In this document: positions 7,969 through 16,853 of the stretch, one piece after another
Position numbering within the stretch: position 1 is the first letter of the stretch
How the letters are laid out: each line of letters opens with the position of its first letter
From: JBIYSM02 sp044759095
GTDB lineage: Bacteria > Bacillota > Bacilli > Brevibacillales > Brevibacillaceae
Direction of reading: 5' to 3'
Assembly (NCBI RefSeq): GCF_044759095.2
Contig: NZ_JBIYSM020000011.1
Coordinates: forward strand, 1 to 64,000
DNA: 64,000 nucleotides
Notes under the pieces: model-generated
Seen by the model: only the letters and a program-made list of their open reading frames with translations
Database searches by the model: none
What the model was told of the DNA's origin: nothing
Position numbers and translations under genes: made by a program

Positions 7969-8700
7969 ATGAAAAATCGCTGGTTATGGAAAAGTGTGCT
8001 GATCGCTGGAATGATAGTAAGTATTTCTGCAGCAGATGAGTCCGGGAACAGGGTTGAAGCGGCGGCACCAATAAAAAGCTCGATCGAACAAGTGATGGCA
8101 CACGTTCAGTCAAAAGTAGCTTTTTCCAGTTATTTGGAAGCGACTTATACCTTCCAAAATGCAAGTACACAGAATCAAACCCTGATTAAAGTTTGGGACA
8201 ATACCTTAAACGGAAAACTAAGACGAGAAGAGCAAAGAAATCAAGAACCCATGCACGTGTACAAAAGCCAAGAGGGAAAAGCTTTACTCTATGTGAGGGG
8301 GCAGGCATCCGCCTCTTTGTATAACTCGGGGGTTTCTGTAAAGGACAATCAGCTTAATCGTACAGTCGAGGAATTAAAAAGGCTTCAATTGACGACAAAT
8401 TCAACCAGAGTGGATGAAGAAGAAGTATTGAATCGAACGGCCTATCATTTGAGCGGAAAAGGAAAAACCTTGGAAAGAATCATCAATGTAGGCGGAAAGC
8501 AAGAAAAGTTACTTCAAAAACAACCAGATGTAGAACTATGGATTGATAGCGAGACCGGCCTGTTATTGAAAAAGATATCGACATTAAATGGTGATACATC
8601 CATTTATACGGTGAACAAGGTTGAGTTTCAATCTTCCTTTGATCAATCCCTGTTCGTATTAAATGTCCCCAAAGGGGTTACAATCATTGAAACAAAGTAA
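7969..8700 (+). CDS. Exported protein, possibly LolA/RseB-like
   Basis: A 243-residue protein with an N-terminal membrane or signal segment (residues 5-24) and a beta-rich extracellular part with features such as LWIDSETGLLLKKIS and YTVNKVEFQ, which recall the LolA/RseB fold of outer-membrane lipoprotein carrier and anti-sigma regulators. The match is by pattern only. It follows the anti-sigma gene by 21 bp with its own AAAGGAG site, so it is probably the third gene of the sigma operon and may modulate signal sensing. There is no obvious lipobox. Confidence 0.7.
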   Translation: MKNRWLWKSVLIAGMIVSISAADESGNRVEAAAPIKSSIEQVMAHVQSKVAFSSYLEATYTFQNASTQNQTLIKVWDNTLNGKLRREEQRNQEPMHVYKSQEGKALLYVRGQASASLYNSGVSVKDNQLNRTVEELKRLQLTTNSTRVDEEEVLNRTAYHLSGKGKTLERIINVGGKQEKLLQKQPDVELWIDSETGLLLKKISTLNGDTSIYTVNKVEFQSSFDQSLFVLNVPKGVTIIETK

Positions 8701-8805
8701 AGATCATCAGGGGCAGTGCTTTTTGTGCGTGTAGCTTGGACATGAGCCAAAAACAACCGGTAAGAGGTGGTCAAGACCCCATTTTGTAGACACTAAAAAA
8801 ACACC

Positions 8806-9598
8806 CTAGACTGCAAGCTGACTCCGGTACTCAACCGGGGGCAGCTTGTTTAATTTCAACTGAATTCGGTTCAACCCCTTAAAATTGGAGCCGATCTCCC
8901 TTATTCTCGTTTTGCTGTAATTTTTCACTGTTCTTCAACCAGTTAGGAGTGTATTGCCACTTTACACTTTTACAACAAATGGTTTTACCCGTTGCAGTGC
9001 TAAAGCTTTCGTGAATTCTGCTGGTTAAAGGTCATACAGACTACCGTGAATTCTCCGTTGGTTATAAAAGTGAAGATAATTCGTAACCGGTCGTTTCCAC
9101 AAAGCTCGTTGAAGAATCTGAGCGGCATGTTTTCCTTCGCATGTCAGGCCGATATGGTAGTCCACGATGACTCGATCATAGACGTCGATGAGACATAGCA
9201 GGAAAAAGAAACGATGTTCTCCAGCAATGAACCCTTATTTTACGTCCATTTCCCACAGTTGATTCGGTGCTGTAATCTCGCAGATCACTTTCTTTCATCA
9301 AGCGGTAGACCTTTTTCTTGTTAATGATCAGTTGGTAATCCCGTTGTAGACATACCGTAAGTTTTCGATAGCCGTAGGCCGATTCTTCACAGGAAATCAG
9401 TTCGGATAACCATTCCTTGATCTGTTCATCCGAGACAGGCTTTCCATCCTGCGTTAGGGAAAATACCGGGTATGGGTCGCCCTCCGTTATAAATTCGTGA
9501 TTCACCGGATGCCTTGTATTTTCGGTAGTAGTACGCAGCTTCGTTTATGCCGACAATATGCAACACCGTTTTGGGTTGTGTACCCCAGCTTTATCCAC
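8806..9598 (-). pseudogene. IS3 orfB transposase, frameshifted remnant
   Basis: Pieces of an IS3-type DDE transposase lie in different frames. The N-terminal part (INEAAYYYRKYKASGE) is around 9500-9560. The HTH_21-like segment ESAYGYRKLTVCLQRDYQL, with KKKVYRLMKE, is in 9290-9400. The typical C-terminus (GSNFKGLNRIQLKLNKLPPV, ending at TAG 8806-8808) is at the far end. Most of the catalytic core between is scrambled or missing. Confidence 0.8.
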
Positions 9599-9620
9599 TT
9601 GTCGGCTATTTCCATTTTGT

Positions 9621-9950
9621 TCAATAAGCTGGGTTCACCTTTTTTACAAGATCACGGAGGATCGCTATCTCTAGATCCTTCTCTCCAAGCAGTTTCTTGA
9701 GTTTTTCATTCTCGGTTTCCAACTCACGGAATTCCCCTGGAGATGGTATATTACTTGTAACCGCCTTGGCTTCCGGAGAAGTGTTTAGCCAATCTGCGTG
9801 TTTGGAATCTCGTATCCACCGGTACAACATTTTCACAACGATCCCATTACGGCGGGCTACTTGGCTGGCGTTACCCGTTTGAACAAGCTTGGAGAGAAAT
9901 TGGTCTCCACACGTTGATCCCTTGAATACAGCGCCGTTGGCCGTGACTTA
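9621..9950 (-). pseudogene. IS3 orfA, frameshifted remnant
   Basis: The readable frame from 9836 encodes 71 residues with a coiled-coil (FRELETENEKLKKLLGEKDL) ending NPAY and stop, typical of the leucine-zipper end of IS3 OrfA. The helix-turn-helix (QVARRNGIVVKMLYRWIR) is present upstream. The extreme N-terminus (YSRDQRVE) lies in another frame, so the gene is broken near 9910. Confidence 0.8.
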
Positions 9951-10053
9951 CACGTTTCTAAAGACACAAGGCGTCTACAATACCGGGATGGGTTTAAGTT
10001 AATGGATATTTAGTATGGAACACAAAAAAGTCCGGAATACAACCGGACATAGG

Positions 10054-10380
10054 CTAAACGTTCAACATTTTTTTCTTATAATGACTTACAAATCCAATGA
10101 TTATTGGGACCATAACTATTGTAGGACTAAACCATAGAAGGGGACTCGAAGAAGACAAATTCAATAAGCGTGGTGCACCAAACACAGTAAAAGCTGTAAT
10201 GGTAGCAATGCAGCACCCCATCATATTTGTCATATGTTCAAAAAACCAACTCATCTTCAATACTGGTGGCTTAAGCCAGTATCGTAACTGGTTAAAACCA
10301 AGAAAGATACCAACGAATGGGAACCAGGTAATAAGTGAGGAATGTATAACAAATCCGTAAGTGGAGATGACGAAACCAGC
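10054..10380 (-). pseudogene. C-terminal fragment of a multi-pass membrane protein
   Basis: An open frame of about 109 codons ends at 10054 and has no start. It begins abruptly at about 10380, where the degenerate hairpin repeat begins. It contains three or four hydrophobic segments (VISTYGFVIHSSLITWFPFV, CIATITAFTVFG, LLWFSPTIVMVPIIIGFV) and the motif FFEHMTNMMG between them. It may belong to a DUF2306-like membrane family, but I am not certain. The N-terminal half is missing, consistent with a rearrangement at the repeat. Confidence 0.65.
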
Positions 10381-10496
10381 CCCCGTCCGGCGAAGCTTGT
10401 TCAGGGGTCCCCGAAAAGTACTAGGATTAATCTTCGTAGGCCAACGTCACTTTTTGGGGTTGAGCACAGCTCATGCCGGGTGGGTTTTTTGGGTAT
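10381..10496 (+). repeat. Degenerate or rearranged copy A of the GGGGCCCC hairpin repeat
   Basis: GTCCGGCGAAGC near the start and CAGCTCATGCCGGGTGGG plus TTTTTT near the end are the two arms of the same hairpin seen at 34290-34337, but here about 60 bp of other sequence lies between them, including a variant of the constant block (CAGGGGTCCCC). It still ends in a T-run and could act as a terminator. It abuts the membrane-protein fragment on its left and precedes the small gene at 10560. Confidence 0.6.
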
Positions 10497-10559
10497 CTTT
10501 AGCGCATACACACCTGTGGAGTTGGGAAATCTAAGAGAAAATAATGAGGTGATGGACAG

Positions 10560-10796
10560 GTGAACGGTTTGCAACTCCTAGACATTCTTCGCGAGACGGA
10601 GAACAAAATGCTGCATCTACATAGAGCAATCGATCGAGTCAGCAGCGAGCCTGACTTTAAAGAGTCAGTCAGCGTCCTGACTGAGGTGATCCGCGATTAC
10701 CAGATGCAATTGGACAAGGTAAAAGGCGCATTGGGCCGCATTGAAATCGGCAATCAACAGCAATCACAATCTCAAGCGTATGGCACCCAGCAATAA
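10560..10796 (+). CDS. Small coiled-coil protein, paralogue of 37043-37255
   Basis: A 78-residue, highly helical, soluble protein that starts at GTG with GAGGTG eight bases upstream. It is clearly related to the product of 37043-37255: both read NG, then R-TENKM-HLH-A-D, then LTEV(I/L)RDYQ, and both use a GTG start followed by AA(C/T)GG. The C-terminus here is Gln-rich (NQQQSQSQAY). No enzyme motif is present; small helical oligomer or adaptor is the most that can be said. Both paralogues sit next to a copy of the dispersed hairpin repeat. Confidence 0.75.
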   Translation: MNGLQLLDILRETENKMLHLHRAIDRVSSEPDFKESVSVLTEVIRDYQMQLDKVKGALGRIEIGNQQQSQSQAYGTQQ

Positions 10797-11118
10797 TGTG
10801 AGTGGTGGATCAGCAATTTCACAGACCAAATTTTTTAGGTGCAACCTACCATTTTTTTCAAGGGAAGTCGTCCTATTTGCGAAAAAACCGGGTCCCAGAA
10901 AAGTAGGAGTTGAGTCGGAACCCATTTGAAAGGTTTCAGGACTCTCTATTGATATTGATAGGTAGAACGGGTTATTCCATCGAAACATTACAGTTTGATT
11001 ACAACAGGAAAATTGTGGAATCAGGAAACCGAGACTATGGTCGTCTCGGTTTTTTCTTGTTTATAATGACCCAAAATAGTGTCAACAAAAGGAAATTTTT
11101 GTTGGTAGGAGTGTCGAA
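10797..11118 (+). other. Intergenic stretch with a strong terminator, no gene seen
   Basis: A stretch of 322 bp with no supported coding region. A Rho-independent terminator lies at 11027-11055. It must also contain the promoter of the exopolysaccharide operon; a TATAAT occurs at 11062-11067, but no good -35 box is seen at the right distance. Confidence 0.5.
11027..11055 (+). terminator. Rho-independent terminator
   Basis: AACCGAGAC (11027-11035) pairs perfectly with GTCTCGGTT (11043-11051), and a T-run follows. It would end a transcript coming from 10560, about 230 bp after that gene's stop. Confidence 0.8.
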
Positions 11119-13338
11119 ATGGTGAGGGCAAAAAACCGGAAACGGATCAGCTGGCTGATGCTGACAGTCATTGCTGGCGTTGTATTCGGGTATGTCAGTT
11201 GGCTCATGCCGACGATGGCCCGTGTCGAAACGGCGCAATCGGCGGAGGGCTACCAGCTCAAATTTCGCACGAAAGGGGAGGAACTGCAGATTTACGAAGA
11301 CGGACAATGGAAGTCCTACTTTGTGAAAGGCATCAATTTGGGAGCATCCCTGCCCGGGTATTATCCTGGGGAATTTCCCATTCAAAAAGAGGATTACCTC
11401 CGCTGGTTCGCCCAAATCAGCGAACTGGGGGTTAAAGCCGTCAGGATATACACCATCCATCAGCCTGTCTTTTATGAGGCATTGGTGGAATACAACCGTG
11501 ATCGCCCCGATGATCCGCTGTACCTGATTCAAGGCATCTGGTCTCCCGAAGAAGCATTGAACGAGAAACTGGACGCCTACCTCCCGGAAATCAGACAGGA
11601 ATTTCGCCAAGAAATTGAACATGCAGTAGGGGCTGTGTACGGAGATATCTCGATTCCGGAAAAGCCGGGGAAAGCATACGGAAAATATACGGTTAACGCC
11701 GGCCCGTATCTCTTGGGGTGGCATATCGGCACGGAATGGAATCCGGAGATGGTGAAACAGACAAACCGCTTGCGACAGAAGGTACCTCCCTATGATAGCA
11801 AGCATATTCAAGTGGAGAAGAACGCGTCTTCCTTTGAGAAATGGCTGGCGGAAATGATGGACTATACGGCACAGCTGGAAGCGGAAAGGGGATGGCAGCA
11901 TCCGATTGCGTTTACCAACTGGGTAACGACTGATCCAATCAAACACCCGGGAGAACCGATCATTCATGAGGACATGGTCAGCGTGGATCCGACCCATATC
12001 AAAGCGGTTCAGTGGGAAGCAGGAACCTTTGCCGCCTACCATGTCTACCCGTATTATCCTGACTTTTTCCGTTTGGATGCGACGCTAAAGACCGTAAAAA
12101 ATCGGGACGGTGAGATTGATACCTACAAGGCGTATCTTCGCGAATTAAAAAAATATCATGCCGGAATGCCAATCATGGTAACGGAATTTGGAGTGCCTTC
12201 ATCACTGGGGGTGGCTCACCTCGGCCACCTGGGGCGCGATCAAGGGGGGCATAGGGAGCAGGAGCAAGGTCGAATCAACGCGGAACTCCTGCGGGAAATT
12301 GCAGACGAGGGCTATTCCGGGGCAGTGTTGTTCGAGTGGCAGGACGAGTGGTTTAAGCGTACGTGGAATACCATGCGGTACGAAATACCTGAAGAGAGGC
12401 GCTCCGCCTGGATGAATGTGTTGACGAACGAATCCTTTTTTGGATTGCTGGCCATGCATTCCAGCAAGGAAGACGACATTATCATCGACGGAAACAGCAG
12501 CGACTGGCACAAGATATCGCCAAAAGAAAAGCAAAGGATCTCTGTGAAGGTTCCTGGATTTGAAGAAATCTGGGTGACGCATGATGAAGGGTATCTCTAC
12601 CTGGGAGCACGATTGGACAAGCCGTTTATCCCCGAGCGTGAGAAGCTGATGTTTGGCGTGGATACCATTCCGGGCGGAAATCGCCAGACGAAGGAACTTC
12701 CTGGCTTGACTCTGGATGAAGGATTGGAAGCGCTCGTCATTCTTGGAAACCGGCAGGAGAGCGAAGTGAAGATAGCCTCCAACTACGACTTCCACCGACG
12801 GTTGTACGGGATTCGGTACGGGATGCTACCTGTTCATGAGAATGAAATGAAGGACAATTCGGGTTTGTTCGTTCCGTGGAAACTGGCCGTCAGCCTGAAA
12901 ATGGAACCGCCGGATACCAAACAGTCCCATCCGTTTGAAGAAGTTGTGGCAGGCAGGTTGTACCGCGGCAATACCGAACCCGGCCATCCGGAATACAACT
13001 CACACGCGCACTGGCAGACAGACGGCAAGTGGGTGGAGCTGCGTATACCGTGGATGCTGCTTGGCTTTACCGATCCCAGCACGAGACACGTAATGAGTTA
13101 CAGCGGTGAAACAAACAAGTTTCACTCCATACAGACAAACGGCATCCGCATGATCCCCATGCGAGTGGACAAGCAATCGGGTCGGATGGAAGGCGTGGAA
13201 ACCGGAAAGCTGATTCCATTCTCCACGTGGCAGCGTTATTCGTGGCCGGAGTGGAGTCAGCCGGGCTATGTGGAACGGATCAAACAGAGTTATCACACGT
13301 ACCAAAAGGCCCTTCAGTCCATTCCGACGTATCGGTAA
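11119..13338 (+). CDS. Exported glycosidase-like protein of an exopolysaccharide operon
   Basis: A 739-residue protein with an N-terminal membrane segment (residues 10-30), a TIM-barrel glycosidase-like domain at about 45-430, and a C-terminal beta-sandwich at about 455-700 (starting DIIIDGNSSDWHKI) that resembles CBM9/DOMON-type carbohydrate-binding domains. Candidate acid/base and nucleophile are Glu206 (HIGTEWNPE) and Glu356 (MVTEFGVPSS), placed as in GH2/GH5-type barrels. It is the first gene of a five-gene operon with a GT2 synthase, so a role in trimming or releasing the polymer at the cell surface is inferred. The start ATG has AGGAG eight bases upstream. Confidence 0.75.
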   Translation: MVRAKNRKRISWLMLTVIAGVVFGYVSWLMPTMARVETAQSAEGYQLKFRTKGEELQIYEDGQWKSYFVKGINLGASLPGYYPGEFPIQKEDYLRWFAQISELGVKAVRIYTIHQPVFYEALVEYNRDRPDDPLYLIQGIWSPEEALNEKLDAYLPEIRQEFRQEIEHAVGAVYGDISIPEKPGKAYGKYTVNAGPYLLGWHIGTEWNPEMVKQTNRLRQKVPPYDSKHIQVEKNASSFEKWLAEMMDYTAQLEAERGWQHPIAFTNWVTTDPIKHPGEPIIHEDMVSVDPTHIKAVQWEAGTFAAYHVYPYYPDFFRLDATLKTVKNRDGEIDTYKAYLRELKKYHAGMPIMVTEFGVPSSLGVAHLGHLGRDQGGHREQEQGRINAELLREIADEGYSGAVLFEWQDEWFKRTWNTMRYEIPEERRSAWMNVLTNESFFGLLAMHSSKEDDIIIDGNSSDWHKISPKEKQRISVKVPGFEEIWVTHDEGYLYLGARLDKPFIPEREKLMFGVDTIPGGNRQTKELPGLTLDEGLEALVILGNRQESEVKIASNYDFHRRLYGIRYGMLPVHENEMKDNSGLFVPWKLAVSLKMEPPDTKQSHPFEEVVAGRLYRGNTEPGHPEYNSHAHWQTDGKWVELRIPWMLLGFTDPSTRHVMSYSGETNKFHSIQTNGIRMIPMRVDKQSGRMEGVETGKLIPFSTWQRYSWPEWSQPGYVERIKQSYHTYQKALQSIPTYR

Positions 13339-13369
13339 AAAACATGGGACAAGAGAGGAGTTGAAAACC

Positions 13370-14530
13370 ATGTTTCATCACCTGCAGGTGGCGATCGGAT
13401 TCATTTTTGCAACCTCCGTACTGATCCTCTTCGGATTGGTGAGTCTGATCCTGTACAAATGGCGGAACATGCGGATCGCAAGGAAAAGGGCTCAATTTTT
13501 GGAGAAGCACCAGGATTATTTTGCCTATGTGATGGCTTATCTTGATTCGAACGAGCCCTTGAAGATTCCTGCCACATCGCTCAGCAAATGGGATCTCATC
13601 TTTCTGCAGGAACAGTTGATAGAACTGGCGGAGCGAGTGAAGGGCGGGCATCGCGAACGGCTGTCCATTCTGTTTGAACAATTGGGACTGCCTTCGCGGG
13701 AAATGACCCGGCTTGCCAAACCACTCAGCGCGACCCGGATTGATGCCGCCTACAAGCTGGGGGCGATGGGATCCGGGCAAGCAGTTCCCGCGCTTTTTTC
13801 GCTGCTGGAAAAAGAGCGGGACGATTCGGGACGATTTATCGTAGCCAGAGCGATTGTCAGGTGTGCGCGGGATGTAGGAGATCTGCGCGAAATGGTGACG
13901 AAAATGGTCTCATTCTCTCCCGATTCCCCCCGACTGATTGCTGAGCTGCTCCTGGAATCCAGGCTGGATTTGTCTCCGCTGTTGAAGGAATGGTTGAATC
14001 ATTCCGACCTACGGCTGGTTCATGTGGCGGTTGCCGGTTTGTCGCATCACCTGGACGAGGAACTGGCCCATTTCCTGAGGAAGCTTCAACGCTCAGAAGA
14101 GAAAGAGCTCCGCATCAAGGCGACCAAATTGTTCTTGCAGACCAATTTGTGGGTAACTCCGGCTCAGGTGGAATCCCTGATGGCGGATGACGATTGGGAA
14201 ATTCGGGCCATCACGGCAAAAGCCATTGGCAGATGGAGAGAGGAGGCATACCTTTCCTTACTGGTCCAGGTGATGGAAGATTCCAAATGGTGGGTCCGTC
14301 GAAACGCTGCCCGCAGCCTGTTGTCATTTGGAGAAGCAGGGTTCCGTGCGCTTTGCGAGATCGCAGTTCACTCGCGAAAGGAAGAATCCGTGGACCTGGC
14401 CATGCAAACAATTCAAGAGGCGCTCCGTTATGGCGAGGCGGGGTACAGCCTGGAAGAGAAAAGACTGAAGAAACAGCGGCTAGCCATCTATCAAGCGTAC
14501 TTTGCTGCGAGGAAACATCAGGCCATCTAA
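13370..14530 (+). CDS. Membrane-anchored HEAT-repeat protein
   Basis: A 386-residue protein with one N-terminal membrane span (about residues 6-28) followed by a basic linker and a long alpha-helical solenoid. HEAT-type repeats are visible from about residue 115 on (TRIDAAYKLGAMGSGQAVPAL, WEIRAITAKAIGRWRE, WWVRRNAARSLLSFGEAGF). Start chosen at ATG 13370 with GAGGAG upstream. It ends 25 bp before the GT2 gene. HEAT proteins are scaffolds, so it may assemble or regulate the synthase at the membrane; this is inference from context. Confidence 0.8.
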   Translation: MFHHLQVAIGFIFATSVLILFGLVSLILYKWRNMRIARKRAQFLEKHQDYFAYVMAYLDSNEPLKIPATSLSKWDLIFLQEQLIELAERVKGGHRERLSILFEQLGLPSREMTRLAKPLSATRIDAAYKLGAMGSGQAVPALFSLLEKERDDSGRFIVARAIVRCARDVGDLREMVTKMVSFSPDSPRLIAELLLESRLDLSPLLKEWLNHSDLRLVHVAVAGLSHHLDEELAHFLRKLQRSEEKELRIKATKLFLQTNLWVTPAQVESLMADDDWEIRAITAKAIGRWREEAYLSLLVQVMEDSKWWVRRNAARSLLSFGEAGFRALCEIAVHSRKEESVDLAMQTIQEALRYGEAGYSLEEKRLKKQRLAIYQAYFAARKHQAI

Positions 14531-14555
14531 AGTAGAGGCCGGAGGGGAGGAGATC

Positions 14556-15977
14556 ATGCGGGAATTCTTGCTTCAATACGGTATGTTTGCCATGTACTAC
14601 GTGATGGTCGTCAATTCCATCTACTTGGTTATTACAATTCTCTCGCATCTCAACATTTCTTCTATCATGAAGCGATCGCGGTATACGCGATATCAGACGC
14701 TGTCAGGGTCAGAGCGGGTTCCGCCTGTTTCCATTCTGGTTCCTGCCTTCAATGAAGAGCTGACCATTATTGAAAATGTTCGTTCCCTTTTGGCGTTGCA
14801 TTACCCCCAGTACGAGGTGATTGTCATTAATGACGGCTCGAGGGATAAGACACTGGAGGTGCTGATTGGGGAATTTCAGCTGGATTTACAGCCGCACATG
14901 AACATTCGGAACGTCGTACATTCGACGCCAGTCAAAGGGATTTACCACAACCCGCAGTACCCGCAGCTGTACGTAATCGACAAGAAAAACGGAGGGAAGG
15001 CCGACTCACTGAATGCCGGGATCAATCTTTCCCATTATCCGCTGATCGCATCCATTGACGCCGACTCGCTTCTGGAAAAGGATGCGCTCATCCGCATGGC
15101 TCAGGTATACATGGAGAGTCCGGAAGAGACGGTTGCCGTTGGCGGCAATGTCCGTATTGCCAACGGATGCCGGATTGAAGACGGTATAGTCAAGGAAGTG
15201 AAGCTTCCGAAAAAGCTTCTGCCGATGTTTCAAACCATCGAATACATGAAGGCGTTTCTTGGCGGGCGAATTGGGTGGAGCGCCATTAACGGGTTGATTA
15301 TTGTTTCGGGTGCCTTTGGATTGTTTCGCAAAGACTGCGTCATTCAAGTCGGGGGATATCGTGAAGGCTATCCGGGGGAAGACATGAACATCATCATCAA
15401 GCTGCACAAACACATGCTGGAAAACAAGCGGCCCTACCGGATTGCGTTTTGCCCGGAAGCAGTCTGCTGGACACAGGCCCCCGATACCCTGCGGATTCTG
15501 GCGAGTCAGCGAAAACGTTGGGGCAGGGGAAATTTGAAGAACATGCTGGAGTATCGCCATATGCTGTTCAACCCACGATACAAAATCATGGGACTGTTTA
15601 CCATGCCTTACAACGTTTTGTTTGAAACTCTCAATCCCTACTTCAAGCTGACCGGCCTGCTCGCATTGATTGGCTACAGCTGGCTGAACATGACAGACGC
15701 GTACATTGTGCTCATTTTCATGGCCATCAATTTGCTGTACGGATATCTGCTCAGTGTCAGTGCCATTTTGCTGGAAGAGATGGCTTTCCGTCGATATCCG
15801 AAGATGAGCGACCTGGCCAAGCTGCTAGGCTATTCGTTCCTGATGTTTTTTGGCTACTACCAGTTGGGGGTGATCTGGCGTTTTCTCGGCCATATCGAAT
15901 TTCTGCGAAACAACAATTCCTGGGGTGTCATGACACGTCAAAGCTGGCAGGTAGAGACGGCAAATTCCAAAACATGA
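14556..15977 (+). CDS. Processive family 2 glycosyltransferase (polysaccharide synthase)
   Basis: A 473-residue GT2 membrane enzyme of the PgaC/IcaA/NodC type. It has an N-terminal membrane span, then the catalytic domain: VPAFNEE, VINDGSRD (first Asp), SIDADS (DxD), GYPGEDMN (catalytic Asp in GED) and QRKRWGRG (QxxRW of processive enzymes). Three or four membrane spans follow at the C-terminus. It should polymerise a UDP-sugar and export the chain. The substrate cannot be told, but the dehydrogenase two genes downstream suggests a uronic acid component. The start has GGGGAGGAG upstream. Confidence 0.9.
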   Translation: MREFLLQYGMFAMYYVMVVNSIYLVITILSHLNISSIMKRSRYTRYQTLSGSERVPPVSILVPAFNEELTIIENVRSLLALHYPQYEVIVINDGSRDKTLEVLIGEFQLDLQPHMNIRNVVHSTPVKGIYHNPQYPQLYVIDKKNGGKADSLNAGINLSHYPLIASIDADSLLEKDALIRMAQVYMESPEETVAVGGNVRIANGCRIEDGIVKEVKLPKKLLPMFQTIEYMKAFLGGRIGWSAINGLIIVSGAFGLFRKDCVIQVGGYREGYPGEDMNIIIKLHKHMLENKRPYRIAFCPEAVCWTQAPDTLRILASQRKRWGRGNLKNMLEYRHMLFNPRYKIMGLFTMPYNVLFETLNPYFKLTGLLALIGYSWLNMTDAYIVLIFMAINLLYGYLLSVSAILLEEMAFRRYPKMSDLAKLLGYSFLMFFGYYQLGVIWRFLGHIEFLRNNNSWGVMTRQSWQVETANSKT

Positions 15978-15996
15978 ATGGTGAGGTGTCGATGAG

Positions 15997-16821
15997 ATGA
16001 ATCACAATGGGAAGCAGGAGACCCTGCGAAATCGTTTTACAGATAAACTATCCTATTTCCTGAGGTACTACGAGGCAAGCAGACTGTCTTGCGGGATGAT
16101 TTTTGCCCGCTGCGAGAAAAACAACGATCCGGAGTGGACCAGGCTTCAGGACAGACTGCAGGAGTCCGATCCCGACCGAGCTGCCCAATTTTTCTATGAT
16201 GACAGTGCCAAACTGTTGGTTGTCCTCTTGGATGACACCAATTTGTCGGATACGCACTATTTTGCTTTGCCGATCAAAGCGCTTCTGCAAACCCACCACC
16301 AGCTCAAAGGGAATGTCTGCATCGCCAGTTTTCCGGAAAGCGGCGAGACGATGGATGATATCCTGCAGGAGCTGAAAGATCGACTGGAAACCCCGGCGCA
16401 TCAGCCAGACCTGATTCAGATCGTGGTACGGCCAGATTCGGATTTCGAGCGAAAGCCATGCCTGCTGCTAATTGAAAACGATCCAATCGTACGCCGAATG
16501 CTGAGAATTCGATTTGAGCGCTACGGATTTGACGTCCATCTCGCTCAGGACGGGCAGGAAGGAATGGATCAGTACATCCGGCAGCAGCCGGACGTGGTTA
16601 TTACCGAGCTAAACCTGCCGATAGTCGACGGCTATCAGCTGATCGATTGGCTTCAGAAGCACCAGGGAGCCCAAAGTTCATGCAAAATTGTGGTGTTAAC
16701 AGACAAACGTCTGGAGGAAGACATGGCGAAGTGCTTTCAACGAGGGGTGGCGGATTACATCACCAAGCCGTTCTCCCCAGTCGAACTGGAGTTGCGCATA
16801 AGGCGCCTGCTCGTCTCCTGA
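15997..16821 (+). CDS. Degenerate GGDEF domain fused to an atypical receiver
   Basis: A 274-residue soluble protein. Residues 12-130 look like a shrunken GGDEF fold: FTDKLSYFLRYYEASRLSCGM at the start and CIASFPESGETMDDILQELK at the end, matching the strand-helix end of GGDEF domains, but with no GGDEF signature. Residues 153-274 are a receiver domain (CLLLIENDP, VVITELNLPIVDGY, VVLTDKR, YITKPFS). The phosphoacceptor Asp is replaced by Glu204 and one acid-pocket residue by Asn161, while Thr235 and Lys257 remain. Classical phosphorylation is therefore unlikely. Lying inside the polysaccharide operon, it may be a ligand-sensing regulator of the synthase, similar in idea to the degenerate GGDEF protein YdaK of B. 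subtilis. Confidence 0.8.
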   Translation: MNHNGKQETLRNRFTDKLSYFLRYYEASRLSCGMIFARCEKNNDPEWTRLQDRLQESDPDRAAQFFYDDSAKLLVVLLDDTNLSDTHYFALPIKALLQTHHQLKGNVCIASFPESGETMDDILQELKDRLETPAHQPDLIQIVVRPDSDFERKPCLLLIENDPIVRRMLRIRFERYGFDVHLAQDGQEGMDQYIRQQPDVVITELNLPIVDGYQLIDWLQKHQGAQSSCKIVVLTDKRLEEDMAKCFQRGVADYITKPFSPVELELRIRRLLVS

Positions 16822-16853
16822 AAATGAGACAGAAAGGTACGGAGGGATATCGG

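Larger units (their letters stand above)
8784..9980 (-). mobile_element. Decayed IS3-family insertion sequence
   Basis: TTGTAGAC at 8784-8791 and its inverse GTCTACAA at 9973-9980 bound a segment of about 1.2 kb. Inside, on the minus strand, are broken orfA and orfB of the IS3/IS150 type. Multiple frameshifts make it inactive. The terminal repeats match for only about 8 bp, so the exact ends are approximate. Confidence 0.75.

Noticed and set aside
11035..12042. Long minus-strand open frame opposite the glycosidase-like gene
   Set aside because: Mirror frame of a GC-rich coding region; the plus strand has a signal segment, domain motifs and a ribosome site.
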